Of a DNA stretch of 64,000 nucleotides, positions 25,408 through 34,710 are shown piece after piece (positions within the stretch are counted from its first letter, which is position 1; each line of letters starts with the position of its first letter). Location of the stretch: assembly GCF_020400655.1 (NCBI RefSeq), contig NZ_JAINRC010000001.1:248001-312000 (forward strand), given 5' to 3'. The position numbers were made by a program, and so were the translations under genes. The notes beneath the pieces were generated by a model. It did not search any database and was not told where the DNA came from. It saw only the letters and a program-made list of their open reading frames with translations. This DNA is from Streptomyces spinosus (GTDB lineage Bacteria; Actinomycetota; Actinomycetes; Streptomycetales; Streptomycetaceae).

Positions 25408-26111
25408 CCGTGCGATTCCGGCATGCCGAACCGGTCCGGGCCGCCTTCCCCGACCTGTCCGCCGGTGCGCTGTACGCCGCCGGCGTCGGCGCCCCCGTGG
25501 ACACCGGGCCCCGCGCCGCCGCGTACATCTCCCGGGCCGCCGCACGGCTGACCGGAGCCACCGAGGGCGAGTTCCCCGAGGTGCTGGCCTGGCGGCGGGC
25601 CTTCGCCCGGATGGGGCTGAAGCCGACGCAGTACCGGTCCGCCTCCGAGTCACTGCTGCGGCGGCTGCGGAAGGAGGGCGCGCTGCCGCGCATCCATCCG
25701 CTGGTGGACCTGTGCAACGCGATCTCGGTGGCGTACGCCGTTCCGGTGGCCGTCCTCGACGTCGACCGGATCACCGGGCCGCTGCTGGAGGTGCGCCCCG
25801 CCCTCGGGAACGAGACGTACACGGCGTTCGGCGGCGCCGTCGAGCACCCGGCACCCGGCGAGGTGACCTTCGTCGACTCCGCGGGCCGGGCCCACGCCCG
25901 CCGCTGGACGCACCGGCAGAGCGGCCACTCGGCGGTCGGCACGCACACCGGGCGGGTGCTGGTGGTGACGGAGGCGATGCACGAGGGCGGCGCGGAGAGC
26001 GTGGCCGAGGTGCTGAAGACGGTCGAGGAGGAGGTGGCGGCGCACTGGGCGGCCACCACGGCGGCGGCCGTCCTCACCCCGGCCGCCGCGGAGTTCGTCT
26101 TCGGCGACTGA
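25404..26111 (+). CDS. B3/B4 domain protein (PheRS beta-subunit-like)
   Basis: A 235-residue free-standing B3/B4 domain, the fold that edits mischarged tRNA in the phenylalanyl-tRNA synthetase beta subunit. Typical blocks are AWRRAFARMGLKPTQYRSASESLLRR and LPRIHPLVDLCNAISVAYAVPV, then GRVLVVTEAMHEGG. Stand-alone relatives are widespread, and their substrate (a free amino acid, D-amino acid or mischarged tRNA) is mostly unproven. The GTG 25404 start overlaps the short upstream frame. The MocR-type regulator follows after 14 bp, so the pair probably forms one amino-acid or PLP-related unit. Confidence 0.87.
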   Translation: MTVRFRHAEPVRAAFPDLSAGALYAAGVGAPVDTGPRAAAYISRAAARLTGATEGEFPEVLAWRRAFARMGLKPTQYRSASESLLRRLRKEGALPRIHPLVDLCNAISVAYAVPVAVLDVDRITGPLLEVRPALGNETYTAFGGAVEHPAPGEVTFVDSAGRAHARRWTHRQSGHSAVGTHTGRVLVVTEAMHEGGAESVAEVLKTVEEEVAAHWAATTAAAVLTPAAAEFVFGD

Positions 26112-26125
26112 CCGGCCGGGGCAGT

Positions 26126-27940
26126 ATGGGCGGGGTGGACGAGGGGCGGGACACGGTGGAGATGCCGGCGCGCGGCTCGGACTTCCTGCAACTGGCGGTC
26201 GCCGACGTGCCCGCCGGGGGGAAGGCGGAGTGGCTGGCCGGACGGCTGCGGCAGGCCATAGCCGACGGCCGGCTGACGGTGGGCAGCAGACTGCCGCCGA
26301 CCCGGGTGCTCGCCGCGGAACTGCGCGTGTCGCGGGGCGTGGTGACCGAGGCGTACCGGCGCCTCGCCGAGGACGGCCAGGTGGCGGGCCGCCGCCGCGG
26401 CGGCACGGTGGTGGTGGCGGCGCCGTTCACCACCGTGCCCCCGCCGGCCGCCGGTGCCCGGCCCGGGGCCGCGGGCTCGCCGGGGACGGTGGACGCTGCG
26501 GGTGCGAGCGGGTCGCCGGCTGCGCGTGGGGTGGGCGGCGGGATCGCACGCGGCGGCGGGGACAGTGCCGGCGCCGGAGTCGCCGGTGGGCCGTCCGCGC
26601 GTGGGCGCGCCGGCGGGCCGGGAGGGCGGTACGCCGGTCAGGGCGCGGACGGGCCCGCCCGGCCGTGCGCCGGTCACCGCGCCGGCGGGTCCGCCGGGCC
26701 GTACCCCGTTCCGGCCACCGCCGGCTCCCCCGGTCCGGGCGCCGGTGGGCGCGGCCGGCCGTACGCCCCTGAGGCCGGTGGTCCGGAGGACGGCGGACCC
26801 GGCGGGCTGTTCGGCGGGGACCCCGGCGCGGACGTGTTCGACGCGTTGCGGGCCGCCCCGGCCGCCGTCGACTTCACTCCCGGCCGGCCCGACCTCACCA
26901 CCTTTCCCCGCGCCGCCTGGCTGCGGGCCGAGCGGGCCGTGCTGGCCGGACTCTCCGCCGAGCAGCTCGGCTACGGCGACCCGCGCGGCGCGCCCCGGCT
27001 GCGGCGGGCCGTCGCCGACTGGCTCGCACGGGTGCGGGGGGTGCGCGTGGAGCCGGACGCGGTGCTGATCGTCGCGGGCACCGCCCAGGCGCTCACCCTG
27101 CTGCACCCGGTGCTGCGGGCGGACGGCGTCCACGCGGTCGCGGTGGAGGAGCCCGGCTCGCTGGGCGCCCGCCAGCACCTGCGCAACGGTGGCCTCGCCA
27201 CCCCGCCGGTACCGGTCGACGAGGAGGGCGTACACGTCGACGCGCTGCGGGCGACCGGCGCCCGGGCCGTCCTCCTCACGCCCGCCCATCAGTTCCCCAC
27301 CGGCGTGGTGACCAGCGGCGAGCGCCGGCGGGAGCTGCTGGAGTGGGCGCGGGACGGGGGGCTGATCCTGGAGGACGACTACGACGCGGAACACCGCTAC
27401 GACCGGCCCCCGATCCCCGCGCTGCGCGCCCTGCTGGCCGACCGGGTCTGCTACCTGGGCAGTGTGTCGAAACTGCTCGCGCCGGCGCTGCGGATCGGCT
27501 GGCTGGTGGCACCGGCCCGGTACCGCATGGCGCTGACCGACGCCAAACGCTTCAACGACCTCGGCAACGCGGTGCTGCCGCAGCTGGTGCTCGCCCGGCT
27601 GATGGAGTCCGGGGAACTGGAGCGGCATCTGCGACTGCTGCGCGGGCGCCACCGCAGGCGCAGGGACGCGATGATCGCCGCGCTCGCCGAGCATCTGCCG
27701 GGGGCGCGGGTGCACGGGGCCGCGGCGGGCCTGCACCTGACGGTGACGTACGCCCCGGACGTGCCCGACACGGAGTTCGCGGCGGCCGCGCTCGCCCGTG
27801 GTGTGAAGTGCCAGCCGCTGTCCTGGCACCGGCAGACGCCCGGCCCGCCCGGTCTGGTCCTCGGTTACGCGGCCACCGCGCCGGGTGTCGTGGCGCAGGG
27901 CGTGGCACTGCTCGGCAGGACCCTGCGTGAGCTGGGGTGA
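26126..27940 (+). CDS. MocR-type regulator: GntR helix-turn-helix fused to aminotransferase fold
   Basis: A 604-residue fusion. Residues about 25-100 are a GntR winged helix (LAGRLRQAIADGRLTVGSRLPPTRVLAAEL, VTEAYRRLAEDGQV). Residues about 240-604 are a class I aminotransferase fold with YGDPRGAPRLR, EDDYDAEHRY and the PLP lysine in GSVSKLLAPALRIGW. MocR proteins use PLP or an amino-acid adduct as effector. The linker, about residues 105-235, is an unusually long run of Gly, Ala, Pro and Arg. ATG 26126 is used; GTG 26135 is an alternative. It is downstream of the B3/B4 gene and likely regulates that operon. Confidence 0.88.
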   Translation: MGGVDEGRDTVEMPARGSDFLQLAVADVPAGGKAEWLAGRLRQAIADGRLTVGSRLPPTRVLAAELRVSRGVVTEAYRRLAEDGQVAGRRRGGTVVVAAPFTTVPPPAAGARPGAAGSPGTVDAAGASGSPAARGVGGGIARGGGDSAGAGVAGGPSARGRAGGPGGRYAGQGADGPARPCAGHRAGGSAGPYPVPATAGSPGPGAGGRGRPYAPEAGGPEDGGPGGLFGGDPGADVFDALRAAPAAVDFTPGRPDLTTFPRAAWLRAERAVLAGLSAEQLGYGDPRGAPRLRRAVADWLARVRGVRVEPDAVLIVAGTAQALTLLHPVLRADGVHAVAVEEPGSLGARQHLRNGGLATPPVPVDEEGVHVDALRATGARAVLLTPAHQFPTGVVTSGERRRELLEWARDGGLILEDDYDAEHRYDRPPIPALRALLADRVCYLGSVSKLLAPALRIGWLVAPARYRMALTDAKRFNDLGNAVLPQLVLARLMESGELERHLRLLRGRHRRRRDAMIAALAEHLPGARVHGAAAGLHLTVTYAPDVPDTEFAAAALARGVKCQPLSWHRQTPGPPGLVLGYAATAPGVVAQGVALLGRTLRELG

Positions 27941-27968
27941 GGGGGACGGGCCGGATGCCGGCGGGGTC

Positions 27969-28433
27969 TCAGCCCACCGCTTCCTGACGGGATTCGTGAC
28001 CGGATGCCAGCGCCCAGAGCACGAAGACGTCGATGGCCAGCAGGACCAGTGACCAGACGGGCGCGTACGGCAGGAACAGGAACTGGGTGATGAGGCTGAA
28101 CGCGACGAGGACCATGCCGACGACGCGGGCCCAGGGCACGTGCATGAGCAGGCCCACGCCCGTCGCCAGGACCAGGGCGCCGATGACGATGTGGATCGTG
28201 CCCCAGCCGGTGAGGTTCATCTTGTAGATGTAGCTGCCGATGCGGTAGTAGACGGCGTCCGCGGTGACGGCGGCGATCCCCTGGAAGAGGGCGAGGAGGC
28301 CGCTGCACACCATCAGGACGCCGGCGAACGTGACGCCGCCGGTCGCCCAGGCGCCGCCGCGGGCGCCGGGTTGCCGCGGCGGCCACTCGCCGCCCGGGCT
28401 GGTCGGTCCGGTGGGCTGCGCTGCCTGGCTCAT
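27969..28433 (-). CDS. Four-helix membrane protein (DUF7144-like)
   Basis: A 154-residue membrane protein. The ATG at 28433 has AAAGGA upstream. After a Pro/Gly-rich cytoplasmic head there are four hydrophobic helices (GVTFAGVLMVCSGLLALFQG; TIHIVIGALVLATGVGLLMH; VVGMVLVAFSLITQFLFLPY; SLVLLAIDVFVLWALASG). The YxxxxYxYKMNLTGWGxIH block between helices 1 and 2 is a feature of a widespread uncharacterised actinobacterial family. No function can be given. It converges on the MocR gene. Confidence 0.82.
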   Translation of the reverse strand: MSQAAQPTGPTSPGGEWPPRQPGARGGAWATGGVTFAGVLMVCSGLLALFQGIAAVTADAVYYRIGSYIYKMNLTGWGTIHIVIGALVLATGVGLLMHVPWARVVGMVLVAFSLITQFLFLPYAPVWSLVLLAIDVFVLWALASGHESRQEAVG

Positions 28434-28595
28434 GAGCGTGTCCTTTCTGCCTCCCCGTTCGCCGGATGCCCGCGCGCTCCCGGGGAGCGGGCGGGCACTC
28501 CGAGCGTTGGCCAGGCAGCCGCCGGGCGCACCGAGGGGTACGCCGTTCGGGTGACTCACGGTCGATCGGCCGGGGCCGGCCGGCGGCGGCGCGCG

Positions 28596-29105
28596 TCAGC
28601 CGGCCTGCCGGGCGAACGCCGCGTACGCCTGTTCGTCGAAGAGCACGAACCGTGCCTCCTCCACCGCCGTCGGCGTGTTCCGTACGGTCTCCACCGCGAT
28701 GCGGGCCGCGTCCCGCATCGGCCACCGGTAGACGCCGGTGGAGACGGCCGGGAAGGCGACGGTCCGGGCGCCGAGCTCGTCGGCGACGCGCAGGGACTCG
28801 CGGTAGCAGGAGGCGAGCAGGTCGGAGCGGTCCTCGGTGGCGGACCAGACGGGTCCCACGGTGTGGATCACCCAGCGGGCGTCCAGTTCGCCCGCCGTGG
28901 TGGCGACCGCCCGGCCCGTGGGCAGGCCCTTTCCGTACCGGGAGGCGCGCAGGGCGCGGCACTCCTCGAGGATGGCGGGGCCGCCCCGGCGGTGGATCGC
29001 GCCGTCCACGCCTCCGCCGCCGAGCAGGGAGGAGTTCGCCGCGTTGACGATGGCGTCGGCGTGCTGCCGGGTGATGTCGCCCTGGACGAGGGTGATGACG
29101 GTCAT
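28596..29105 (-). CDS. Macro-domain O-acetyl-ADP-ribose deacetylase
   Basis: A 169-residue MacroD-type protein. Hallmarks are VQGDITRQHADAIVNAANSS, the Gly-rich LLGGGGVDGAIHRRGG, and AFPAVSTGVYRWPM. It hydrolyses O-acetyl-ADP-ribose, the product of sirtuins, and can remove ADP-ribose from acidic residues. A sirtuin, a Nudix and an ADP-ribosylglycohydrolase gene lie 7-9 kb away, so four proteins handling ADP-ribose are encoded within 10 kb. It precedes the FAD oxidoreductase gene by 20 bp on the same strand and may share its message. Confidence 0.93.
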   Translation of the reverse strand: MTVITLVQGDITRQHADAIVNAANSSLLGGGGVDGAIHRRGGPAILEECRALRASRYGKGLPTGRAVATTAGELDARWVIHTVGPVWSATEDRSDLLASCYRESLRVADELGARTVAFPAVSTGVYRWPMRDAARIAVETVRNTPTAVEEARFVLFDEQAYAAFARQAG

Positions 29106-29126
29106 GTCTGCCTCGGCTGGTGGTCG

Positions 29127-30536
29127 TCAGGTCTGTCTCAGTCTCCGCCAGACGGCCTTGGCCGCGTTGTGTCCGGACATGCCGTGGACACCGGGGCCGG
29201 GCGGGGTGGCCGAGGAGCAGATGAAGACGGCCGGGTGGGGGGTGTGGTACGGGAACAGGGTCGGCTTGGGGCGCAGCAGCAACTGGAGTCCGGAGGCCGC
29301 GCCGCAGGCGATGTCACCGCCGACGTAGTTGGCGTTGCGGGCGGCCATCTCGGCGGGTCCGGCGGTGGCGCGGGCGAGCACGCGGTCGCGGAAGCCGGGG
29401 GCGTAGCGCTCGAGCTGGCGTTCCATGGCGTCGGTGAGGTCGCCGGACCAGCCGTTCGGCACATGGCCGTAGGCCCAGAAGACGTGCTTGCCCTCGGGGG
29501 CGCGGGTGGGGTCCACCAGGCTGGGCTGCACGGTGATCATGAAGGGCCGGTCGGGGGCGCGGCCCTCGCGGGAGACGGCGCGCAGGGCGGTGCCGATCTC
29601 GGTGTGGCTCGCGCCGATCTGGACGGTGCCGGCGGTGCGGGCCTCGGGCGCGGTCCAGGGCACCGGGCCGTCCAGCGCGTAGTCGATCTTGAAGACGCCG
29701 GGGCCGTAGCGGTAGCCCGCGTAGTGGTCGCCGAAGCCGGCGATCCGGGCGAGCGCGGAGGGCGAGGTGTCGAAGACGTACGCGCGCGCGGGCGGCAGGT
29801 CGTCGAGGCGCTTGACCTCGTAGTCGGTGTGCACGGCGCCGCCCAGGTCGGTCAGGTAGGCGGCGAGGGCGTCGGAGATGGCCTGGGAGCCGCCGCGGGG
29901 CACCGGCCAGCCGCGGGCGTGGGCGGAGAGGGCGAAGACGAGCCCGATGGCGCTGGTGGCCACGCCGCCCAGCGGTGCCATCACATGGCCGACCAGACCG
30001 GCGAACAGGGTCTTGAACCGTTCGTCCTTGAAGCGGCGCATCAGCCAGGTGGACGGCGGGAGCCCGGCCAGGCCGAAGCGGGCCAGGGTGACGGGGTCGC
30101 GGGGCAGCGCGGTCAGCGGCAGGGACATGAAGTCCCGGACGAGGGTGTCCCAGTGGGCGAGGAGCGGCTCGACCAGTCTGCGGTACGTCCCGGCGTCGCG
30201 CGGTCCGAAGGAGGCGGCGGTCTGGGCGACCGAGCGGGAGAGCACGGCCGCGGTGCCGTCCGGGAACGGGTGGGCCATGGGCAGGGGGGCGTCCAGCCAC
30301 TCCAGGCCGTACCGGTCGAGCGGAAGGGCGCGGAACGCCGGGGAGTTGATGCCGAGGGGGTGCGCGGCCGAGCACGGGTCGTGCCGGAAGCCGGGCAGCG
30401 TCAGCTCCTCGGTGCGGGCGCCGCCGCCGACGGTGGGCTTCGCCTCGAACAGGGCCACGGAGAAGCCGCGGCGGGCCAGCTCCACGGCTGCGGTCAGTCC
30501 GTTCGGTCCCGCACCCACCACGACCGCATCGAGCAT
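29127..30536 (-). CDS. FAD-dependent oxidoreductase, phytoene-desaturase/PYROXD2-like
   Basis: A 469-residue flavoprotein starting at ATG 30536, which has GAAGG eight bases upstream; a GTG at 30545 is also in frame. The N-terminal dinucleotide motif is [21 protein letters not shown] followed by [15 protein letters not shown], and the C-terminal FAD motif is [22 protein letters not shown]. This matches the NAD(P)/FAD oxidoreductase family that includes carotenoid desaturases and PYROXD2. No carotenoid genes are nearby, so the substrate is unknown. It precedes the macro-domain gene. Confidence 0.9.
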   Translation of the reverse strand: MLDAVVVGAGPNGLTAAVELARRGFSVALFEAKPTVGGGARTEELTLPGFRHDPCSAAHPLGINSPAFRALPLDRYGLEWLDAPLPMAHPFPDGTAAVLSRSVAQTAASFGPRDAGTYRRLVEPLLAHWDTLVRDFMSLPLTALPRDPVTLARFGLAGLPPSTWLMRRFKDERFKTLFAGLVGHVMAPLGGVATSAIGLVFALSAHARGWPVPRGGSQAISDALAAYLTDLGGAVHTDYEVKRLDDLPPARAYVFDTSPSALARIAGFGDHYAGYRYGPGVFKIDYALDGPVPWTAPEARTAGTVQIGASHTEIGTALRAVSREGRAPDRPFMITVQPSLVDPTRAPEGKHVFWAYGHVPNGWSGDLTDAMERQLERYAPGFRDRVLARATAGPAEMAARNANYVGGDIACGAASGLQLLLRPKPTLFPYHTPHPAVFICSSATPPGPGVHGMSGHNAAKAVWRRLRQT

Positions 30537-30633
30537 CGACGGCACCTTCGGACCCCTTCGTCAGCCGACGGCCATTCGGGATCAGGATATGCCGGGGGTC
30601 TGACACTCCCCCGGCCCGGGTGGTCCCGGCAGG

Positions 30634-31488
30634 TCAGGACCCGGTGCGCAGCAGGTCCGCCACCCGGCGGGCGGTGGCGGCGTCCCGGGCGGCCGTGAAC
30701 GGCAGGGCGTTGCCCCCGGTGACGCGGAACGGCTCGCCGGTCAGGGTGAGGTGCGTACCGCCCGCCTCCTCGACCAGGAGCAGACCGGCCGCGTGGTCCC
30801 AGGCGGCCTCCCAGGAGAACGCCACGGCGTCCAGCTCGCCCCGGGCCACGGCGAGGTACTCCAGGCCCGCCGAGCCGCACGCGCGCGGGGCGATGCCCTC
30901 GGTCCACAGGGGGCGCAGCGCGCGCTTCTGCTCGTCGGTGGTGTAGTCAGGGTGGGAGGTGGCGACGACGAGGTCCCGGCCGGGCGTGGGCGGCCCGGCG
31001 AACAGCCGCTCGCCGTCGAGGCGGGCGCCCTGGCCGCGGACGGCGGTGGCGAACTGGTCGCGTGCCGCCGCGTAGGTCCAGGAGGCGAGCACGGTGCCCC
31101 GCCGGACGAGCGCGACCAGGGTGCAGAAGCCGTCGTCACCGTGGACGAACTGGCGGGTGCCGTCGACCGGGTCGACGATCCACACCGGTCCGTCGTCCTG
31201 GAGCGCCCGGTACACCGCCGGGTCGGCGTGCACCGCCTCCTCGCCGACGACGACCGAGCCGGGCAGCAGGGCGCCGAGGTCCTCGGTGAGCCGCACCTCG
31301 GCGAGGCGGTCGGCGTCCGTCACCAGGTCGTGCGGGCCGCTCTTCTGGTCGACCTCGTGCGCGGCCAGGCGGCGGAATCGGGGCAGGATCTCGGCCGCGG
31401 CGGCCTTGCGGACCGCCTCCTCCACGTCGGCCGAGCAGCGGGCGAGAAACTCCTCGATGGTTTCCGTCTCTTCGATCATGCCTCCCAT
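30634..31488 (-). CDS. Inositol monophosphatase-family phosphatase
   Basis: About 284 residues. The start is ambiguous between ATG 31488 and ATG 31479. The metal- and phosphate-binding motifs are complete: VVGEEAV, WIVDPVDGTRQFVHG, and SWEAAWDHAAGLLLVEEAGG. Members of this family act on inositol phosphates, 3'-phosphoadenosine nucleotides, fructose-1,6-bisphosphate or histidinol phosphate. The sequence does not show which applies, and there are no inositol or histidine genes nearby. Confidence 0.9.
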   Translation of the reverse strand: MGGMIEETETIEEFLARCSADVEEAVRKAAAAEILPRFRRLAAHEVDQKSGPHDLVTDADRLAEVRLTEDLGALLPGSVVVGEEAVHADPAVYRALQDDGPVWIVDPVDGTRQFVHGDDGFCTLVALVRRGTVLASWTYAAARDQFATAVRGQGARLDGERLFAGPPTPGRDLVVATSHPDYTTDEQKRALRPLWTEGIAPRACGSAGLEYLAVARGELDAVAFSWEAAWDHAAGLLLVEEAGGTHLTLTGEPFRVTGGNALPFTAARDAATARRVADLLRTGS

Positions 31489-31588
31489 GAGAGCACGGCC
31501 CGCTGACAATCCCGGCCCCCGTCCGGTGTACCCGGGGTGGATTCGGGATGAAGAGCGAGGGCCGGCACCGCGGGGCCGGGCAGGGCCG

Positions 31589-33409
31589 TCAGCGGCCGAC
31601 GGCGTACCCCTGCATGCCGCGCGGATTGGCCGCCGCCGACAGGACGCCGGTCTCCGGGTCCCGGGCCACCGCGCACAGCCGCCCCTCGGACCAGGCGGGG
31701 CCGACGGTGACGTCGTGGCCGCGTCGCCGCAGCTCCTCGATCACCCCGGCGTCCATGCGGGACTCCACGGTGACGCCCCCGGCATGCCGGCCGCGCGGGT
31801 GGAAGGAGCTGGGGTGGTTGTCGTTGTGCCAGTTGGGGGCGTCGATGGCGCCCTGGAGGTCGAGGCCGCCGCGGACGGGGGCGCGCAGGGCGGCGGCCAG
31901 GAAGAAGTGCATCTGCCACTGGTCCTGCTGGTCGCCGCCGGGCGTGCCGAACGCCATGACCGGCACGCCGTCGCGCAGCGCGAGGGACGGGGTGAGGGTG
32001 GTGCGGGGGCGGCGGCCGGGGGTGAGGGTGCCCGGCAGGCCCTCCTCCAGCCAGGTCATCTGCAGGCGGGTGCCGAGCGGGAAGCCCAGCTCGGGGACGA
32101 CGGGGTTGGACTGGAGCCAGCCGCCGCTGGGGGTGGCCGCGATCATGTTGCCCCAGCGGTCGACGACGTCCAGGTGGCAGGTGTCGCCGCGGGTCGTGCC
32201 GTCGGCGGCGACCTCGAGATCGCCGGGCAGCCCCGCCACGGTGGGTTCGCCGGCGCCCATCGGGTCGAAGCCGTGTTCCGCGCCGTCCCGCACGCGCGCG
32301 CGTGCCTGTGCGGGCAGCCGCGGGGTACGGCCGCCGGGGCTGCCGGGGCGCAGCCCGTGGTCCGCCTTCTCCCCGACGAGGGCGCGCCGGGCCGCGTTGT
32401 ACCCGTCCGACAGCAGGTCCGCGAGGGGCACCTCGGCGGCGTCCCCGTACCAGGCTTCGCGGTCGGCCATGGCGAGCTTGCAGCCCTCGATCAGCAGGTG
32501 GACGTAGTCGGCGGAACCGTAGGCGGGCAGCTCCGGCGGGAGCAGGGCGAGTTGCTGGAGCAGCACCGGGCCCTGGCTCCAGGGGCCGGCCTTGCACACC
32601 GTCCAGCCGTTCCAGTCGTACGTCACCGGCGTCTCGTAGGCCGCCGACCAGCCGGCGAGGTCGGCCTCGGTGAGGGTGCCGGTGTGCCGCTCGCCGCTGG
32701 TGTCCAGGGTGGGCCGGCGGGACTGCCGTACCAGGGCCTCGGCGATGAAGCCGGAGCGCCACACCTCGCGCGCGGCGTCGATCCGGGCCTCCCGGCCGCC
32801 CGCGCGGGCGGTCTCGGCCAGCAGCCGCTTCCAGGTGGCGGCCAGGGCGGGGTTGCGCAGCAGGGCGCCCGGACGGGGTGCCCGGCCGCCCGGCAGGTAC
32901 AGCTCCGCCGAGGAGGTCCACTCGGTCTCGAACAGCCTCCGTACGCTCTCGACGGTCAGGCCGACGTTCTCCACGGGCGCGTGCCCGTGTTCGGCGTAGC
33001 CGATGGCGTACTTCAGGACGTCGTCCAGCGACTTGGTGCCGTGGTCGCGCAGGAGCAGCAGCCAGGCGTCGAAGGCACCGGGCACGGCGGCGGCGAGCGG
33101 TCCGGTGCCCGGTACGAGGTCCAGCCCGAGTCCCCGGTAGTGGGCCGCCGTCGCGCCCGCCGGGGCCACGCCCTGCCCGCACAGCACGCGCACCGCGCCG
33201 CCCGCCGGGGCGAGCAGGATCGGCACCTCGCCGGCCGGCCCGTTGAGGTGCGGCTCCACGACGTGCAGCACGAACGCCCCGGCCACGGCGGCGTCGAACG
33301 CGTTGCCCCCGTCCTCCAGCACCGCCATCGCCGACTGGGAGGCGAGCCAGTGGGTGGAGGACACCATGCCGAAGGTGCCCTGGAGTGTGGGACGGGTCGT
33401 GGACTGCAT
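31589..33409 (-). CDS. ggt: Gamma-glutamyltransferase family protein, no signal peptide
   Basis: A 606-residue proenzyme of the Ntn-hydrolase superfamily. The self-processing nucleophile is the Thr in GDTCHLDVVDRWGN; other family blocks are HWLASQSAMAVLEDGGNAFDAAVAGA and TPGGDQQDQWQMHF. Unlike the second copy at 50790, there is no signal peptide, so it should be cytoplasmic. Family members cleave gamma-glutamyl bonds of glutathione-like compounds or act as acylases; actinomycetes lack glutathione, so the substrate differs. ATG 33409 has GAGGTGAG upstream. Confidence 0.9.
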   Translation of the reverse strand: MQSTTRPTLQGTFGMVSSTHWLASQSAMAVLEDGGNAFDAAVAGAFVLHVVEPHLNGPAGEVPILLAPAGGAVRVLCGQGVAPAGATAAHYRGLGLDLVPGTGPLAAAVPGAFDAWLLLLRDHGTKSLDDVLKYAIGYAEHGHAPVENVGLTVESVRRLFETEWTSSAELYLPGGRAPRPGALLRNPALAATWKRLLAETARAGGREARIDAAREVWRSGFIAEALVRQSRRPTLDTSGERHTGTLTEADLAGWSAAYETPVTYDWNGWTVCKAGPWSQGPVLLQQLALLPPELPAYGSADYVHLLIEGCKLAMADREAWYGDAAEVPLADLLSDGYNAARRALVGEKADHGLRPGSPGGRTPRLPAQARARVRDGAEHGFDPMGAGEPTVAGLPGDLEVAADGTTRGDTCHLDVVDRWGNMIAATPSGGWLQSNPVVPELGFPLGTRLQMTWLEEGLPGTLTPGRRPRTTLTPSLALRDGVPVMAFGTPGGDQQDQWQMHFFLAAALRAPVRGGLDLQGAIDAPNWHNDNHPSSFHPRGRHAGGVTVESRMDAGVIEELRRRGHDVTVGPAWSEGRLCAVARDPETGVLSAAANPRGMQGYAVGR

Positions 33410-33514
33410 CTCTCACCTCGTTGTTCGGCGGTTCGGTGGCGATGTCCGACATCAAAACCGGCCGTGCGCAGATCCGGGAAGGGCCGGCACGTCCCGCGAT
33501 CACCGTTCCGGTCC

Positions 33515-33548
33515 GCACGCCGTCCGAATCCTGTTCCGGACGGCGTGC
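33515..33548 (-). terminator. Hairpin terminator after the membrane-protein gene
   Basis: A perfect 12-bp stem (GCACGCCGTCCG / CGGACGGCGTGC) with a 10-base loop begins two bases past the stop codon at 33550. Confidence 0.8.
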
Positions 33549-33549
33549 C

Positions 33550-34647
33550 TCACGGTCTCACCGCGTGCATGATCGCGGCGGACGCGGCGATCCGGTCGAG
33601 GAAGTACAGCGCCGTGACGCACAGGGCGATCCAGGCGGACAGCACCAGGATGCCGCTGGTCAGTCCGTCGTGGTGGAAGTAGGCGATCCCGTCCAGTGCG
33701 CGGACGCCGACGCCCGCGGGCATCACCGAGGCGAGGGGCCTCAGCCAGCCCGGCAGGAACTCGGGCGGCAGCACCCCACCGCTCGTGGCGTTCCCCATGA
33801 CCAGCATGAAGATCGACGCCAGCGGAACCCCGGCGGGGCCGAAGACGCGGATCAGCAGCACGGTGGCCGCCGCCACGGCCCCCGCCATCAGCACCACGAG
33901 TCCGGCGATGCCCAGGAAGGGGCCGGGTATGGCACCGAAGGCCGTGCTCGCGATCAGCGTGGCCGCCAGTCCCCCGACGACCGCGAACAGCGTCAGACTG
34001 CACAGGCGCTGGCCGAAGGACAGCCGCGGTGCCACTTGGTAGGTCATCTGGCCGAAGAGGAAGCCTGCCAGCACCAGGCCGAAAGACGCGTAGAAGACCG
34101 ACAGACCCCGGCTGTCCCCCCGCGACAGGGGAAGGATGTCGGTGACGGGCAGCTTCTGCTCCGCGGTGTGGCAGGCGGGGGCGCACAGACTGCCGAGGGG
34201 TGCCACGAGCGCGGACACGGCGGGGCCGTTGGCACCCGCGTACACGATGCCGGGCTTGCCGCCGTCGGCCAGCAGCGCGGCGTACGCGCGGCGGTGTTCG
34301 ACCGCCCGGCGGGCCGAGGCGTCGTCCGGGTACCGGTCGACCTGGAAAGCGTCCGGCGAGACGCGCTGGAGCCGGACGTCGAAGAGTGCCGCGGTCTTGT
34401 CGGACGCGGCGACGGCGATCGGCAGGCGGTGCGCCTGGGGGGTGTGGAAGGCGGCGAGGAAGACGCTGACGAAGACCAGACCGATGGTCAGCACGGTGAT
34501 CACGGGCTTGAGCACCGCCTTCGGACCGGTCAGTCCCCGGCGCTCGGGGGGAGCGTCCGTCTGGGGACCCGGGTGGTGACGGTGCCGGCCCGGCCCCGGG
34601 TCGGTGTCGGCGGGATGACTTCGGCTGGTGGACGCGGTAGCGGACAT
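33550..34647 (-). CDS. ABC-2/YhgE-Pip-like integral membrane protein
   Basis: A 365-residue protein. A His/Pro-rich head is followed by one helix (VITVLTIGLVFVSVFLAAFH), a roughly 130-residue external domain with two Cys (CAPAC), and five to six C-terminal helices (LSVFYASFGLVLAGFLFG, VVLMAGAVAAATVLLIRVFG, GVPLASIFMLVMGN). This helix, external domain, helix-bundle layout is that of YhgE/Pip and ABC-2 permease-like exporters, but there is no adjacent ATPase. It is divergent from a MarR gene and shares an AT-rich operator with it, which suggests an exporter induced by a toxic ligand. Confidence 0.8.
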   Translation of the reverse strand: MSATASTSRSHPADTDPGPGRHRHHPGPQTDAPPERRGLTGPKAVLKPVITVLTIGLVFVSVFLAAFHTPQAHRLPIAVAASDKTAALFDVRLQRVSPDAFQVDRYPDDASARRAVEHRRAYAALLADGGKPGIVYAGANGPAVSALVAPLGSLCAPACHTAEQKLPVTDILPLSRGDSRGLSVFYASFGLVLAGFLFGQMTYQVAPRLSFGQRLCSLTLFAVVGGLAATLIASTAFGAIPGPFLGIAGLVVLMAGAVAAATVLLIRVFGPAGVPLASIFMLVMGNATSGGVLPPEFLPGWLRPLASVMPAGVGVRALDGIAYFHHDGLTSGILVLSAWIALCVTALYFLDRIAASAAIMHAVRP

Positions 34648-34673
34648 GGTCCCTCGTCGCTCGTTATGTAAGG

Positions 34674-34689
34674 TAACTTATATAAGTTA
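34674..34689. promoter_or_regulatory. MarR-type operator palindrome
   Basis: TAACTTATATAAGTTA is a perfect 16-bp palindrome in the 63-bp gap between the divergent membrane-protein and marR genes. It is by far the most AT-rich site in this region. A similar half-site (TTATGTAAGGTAA) overlaps its left side. The length and symmetry are typical of MarR dimer operators. Confidence 0.75.
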
Positions 34690-34710
34690 ACAGAGACGTC
34701 GGAGGCGTGG

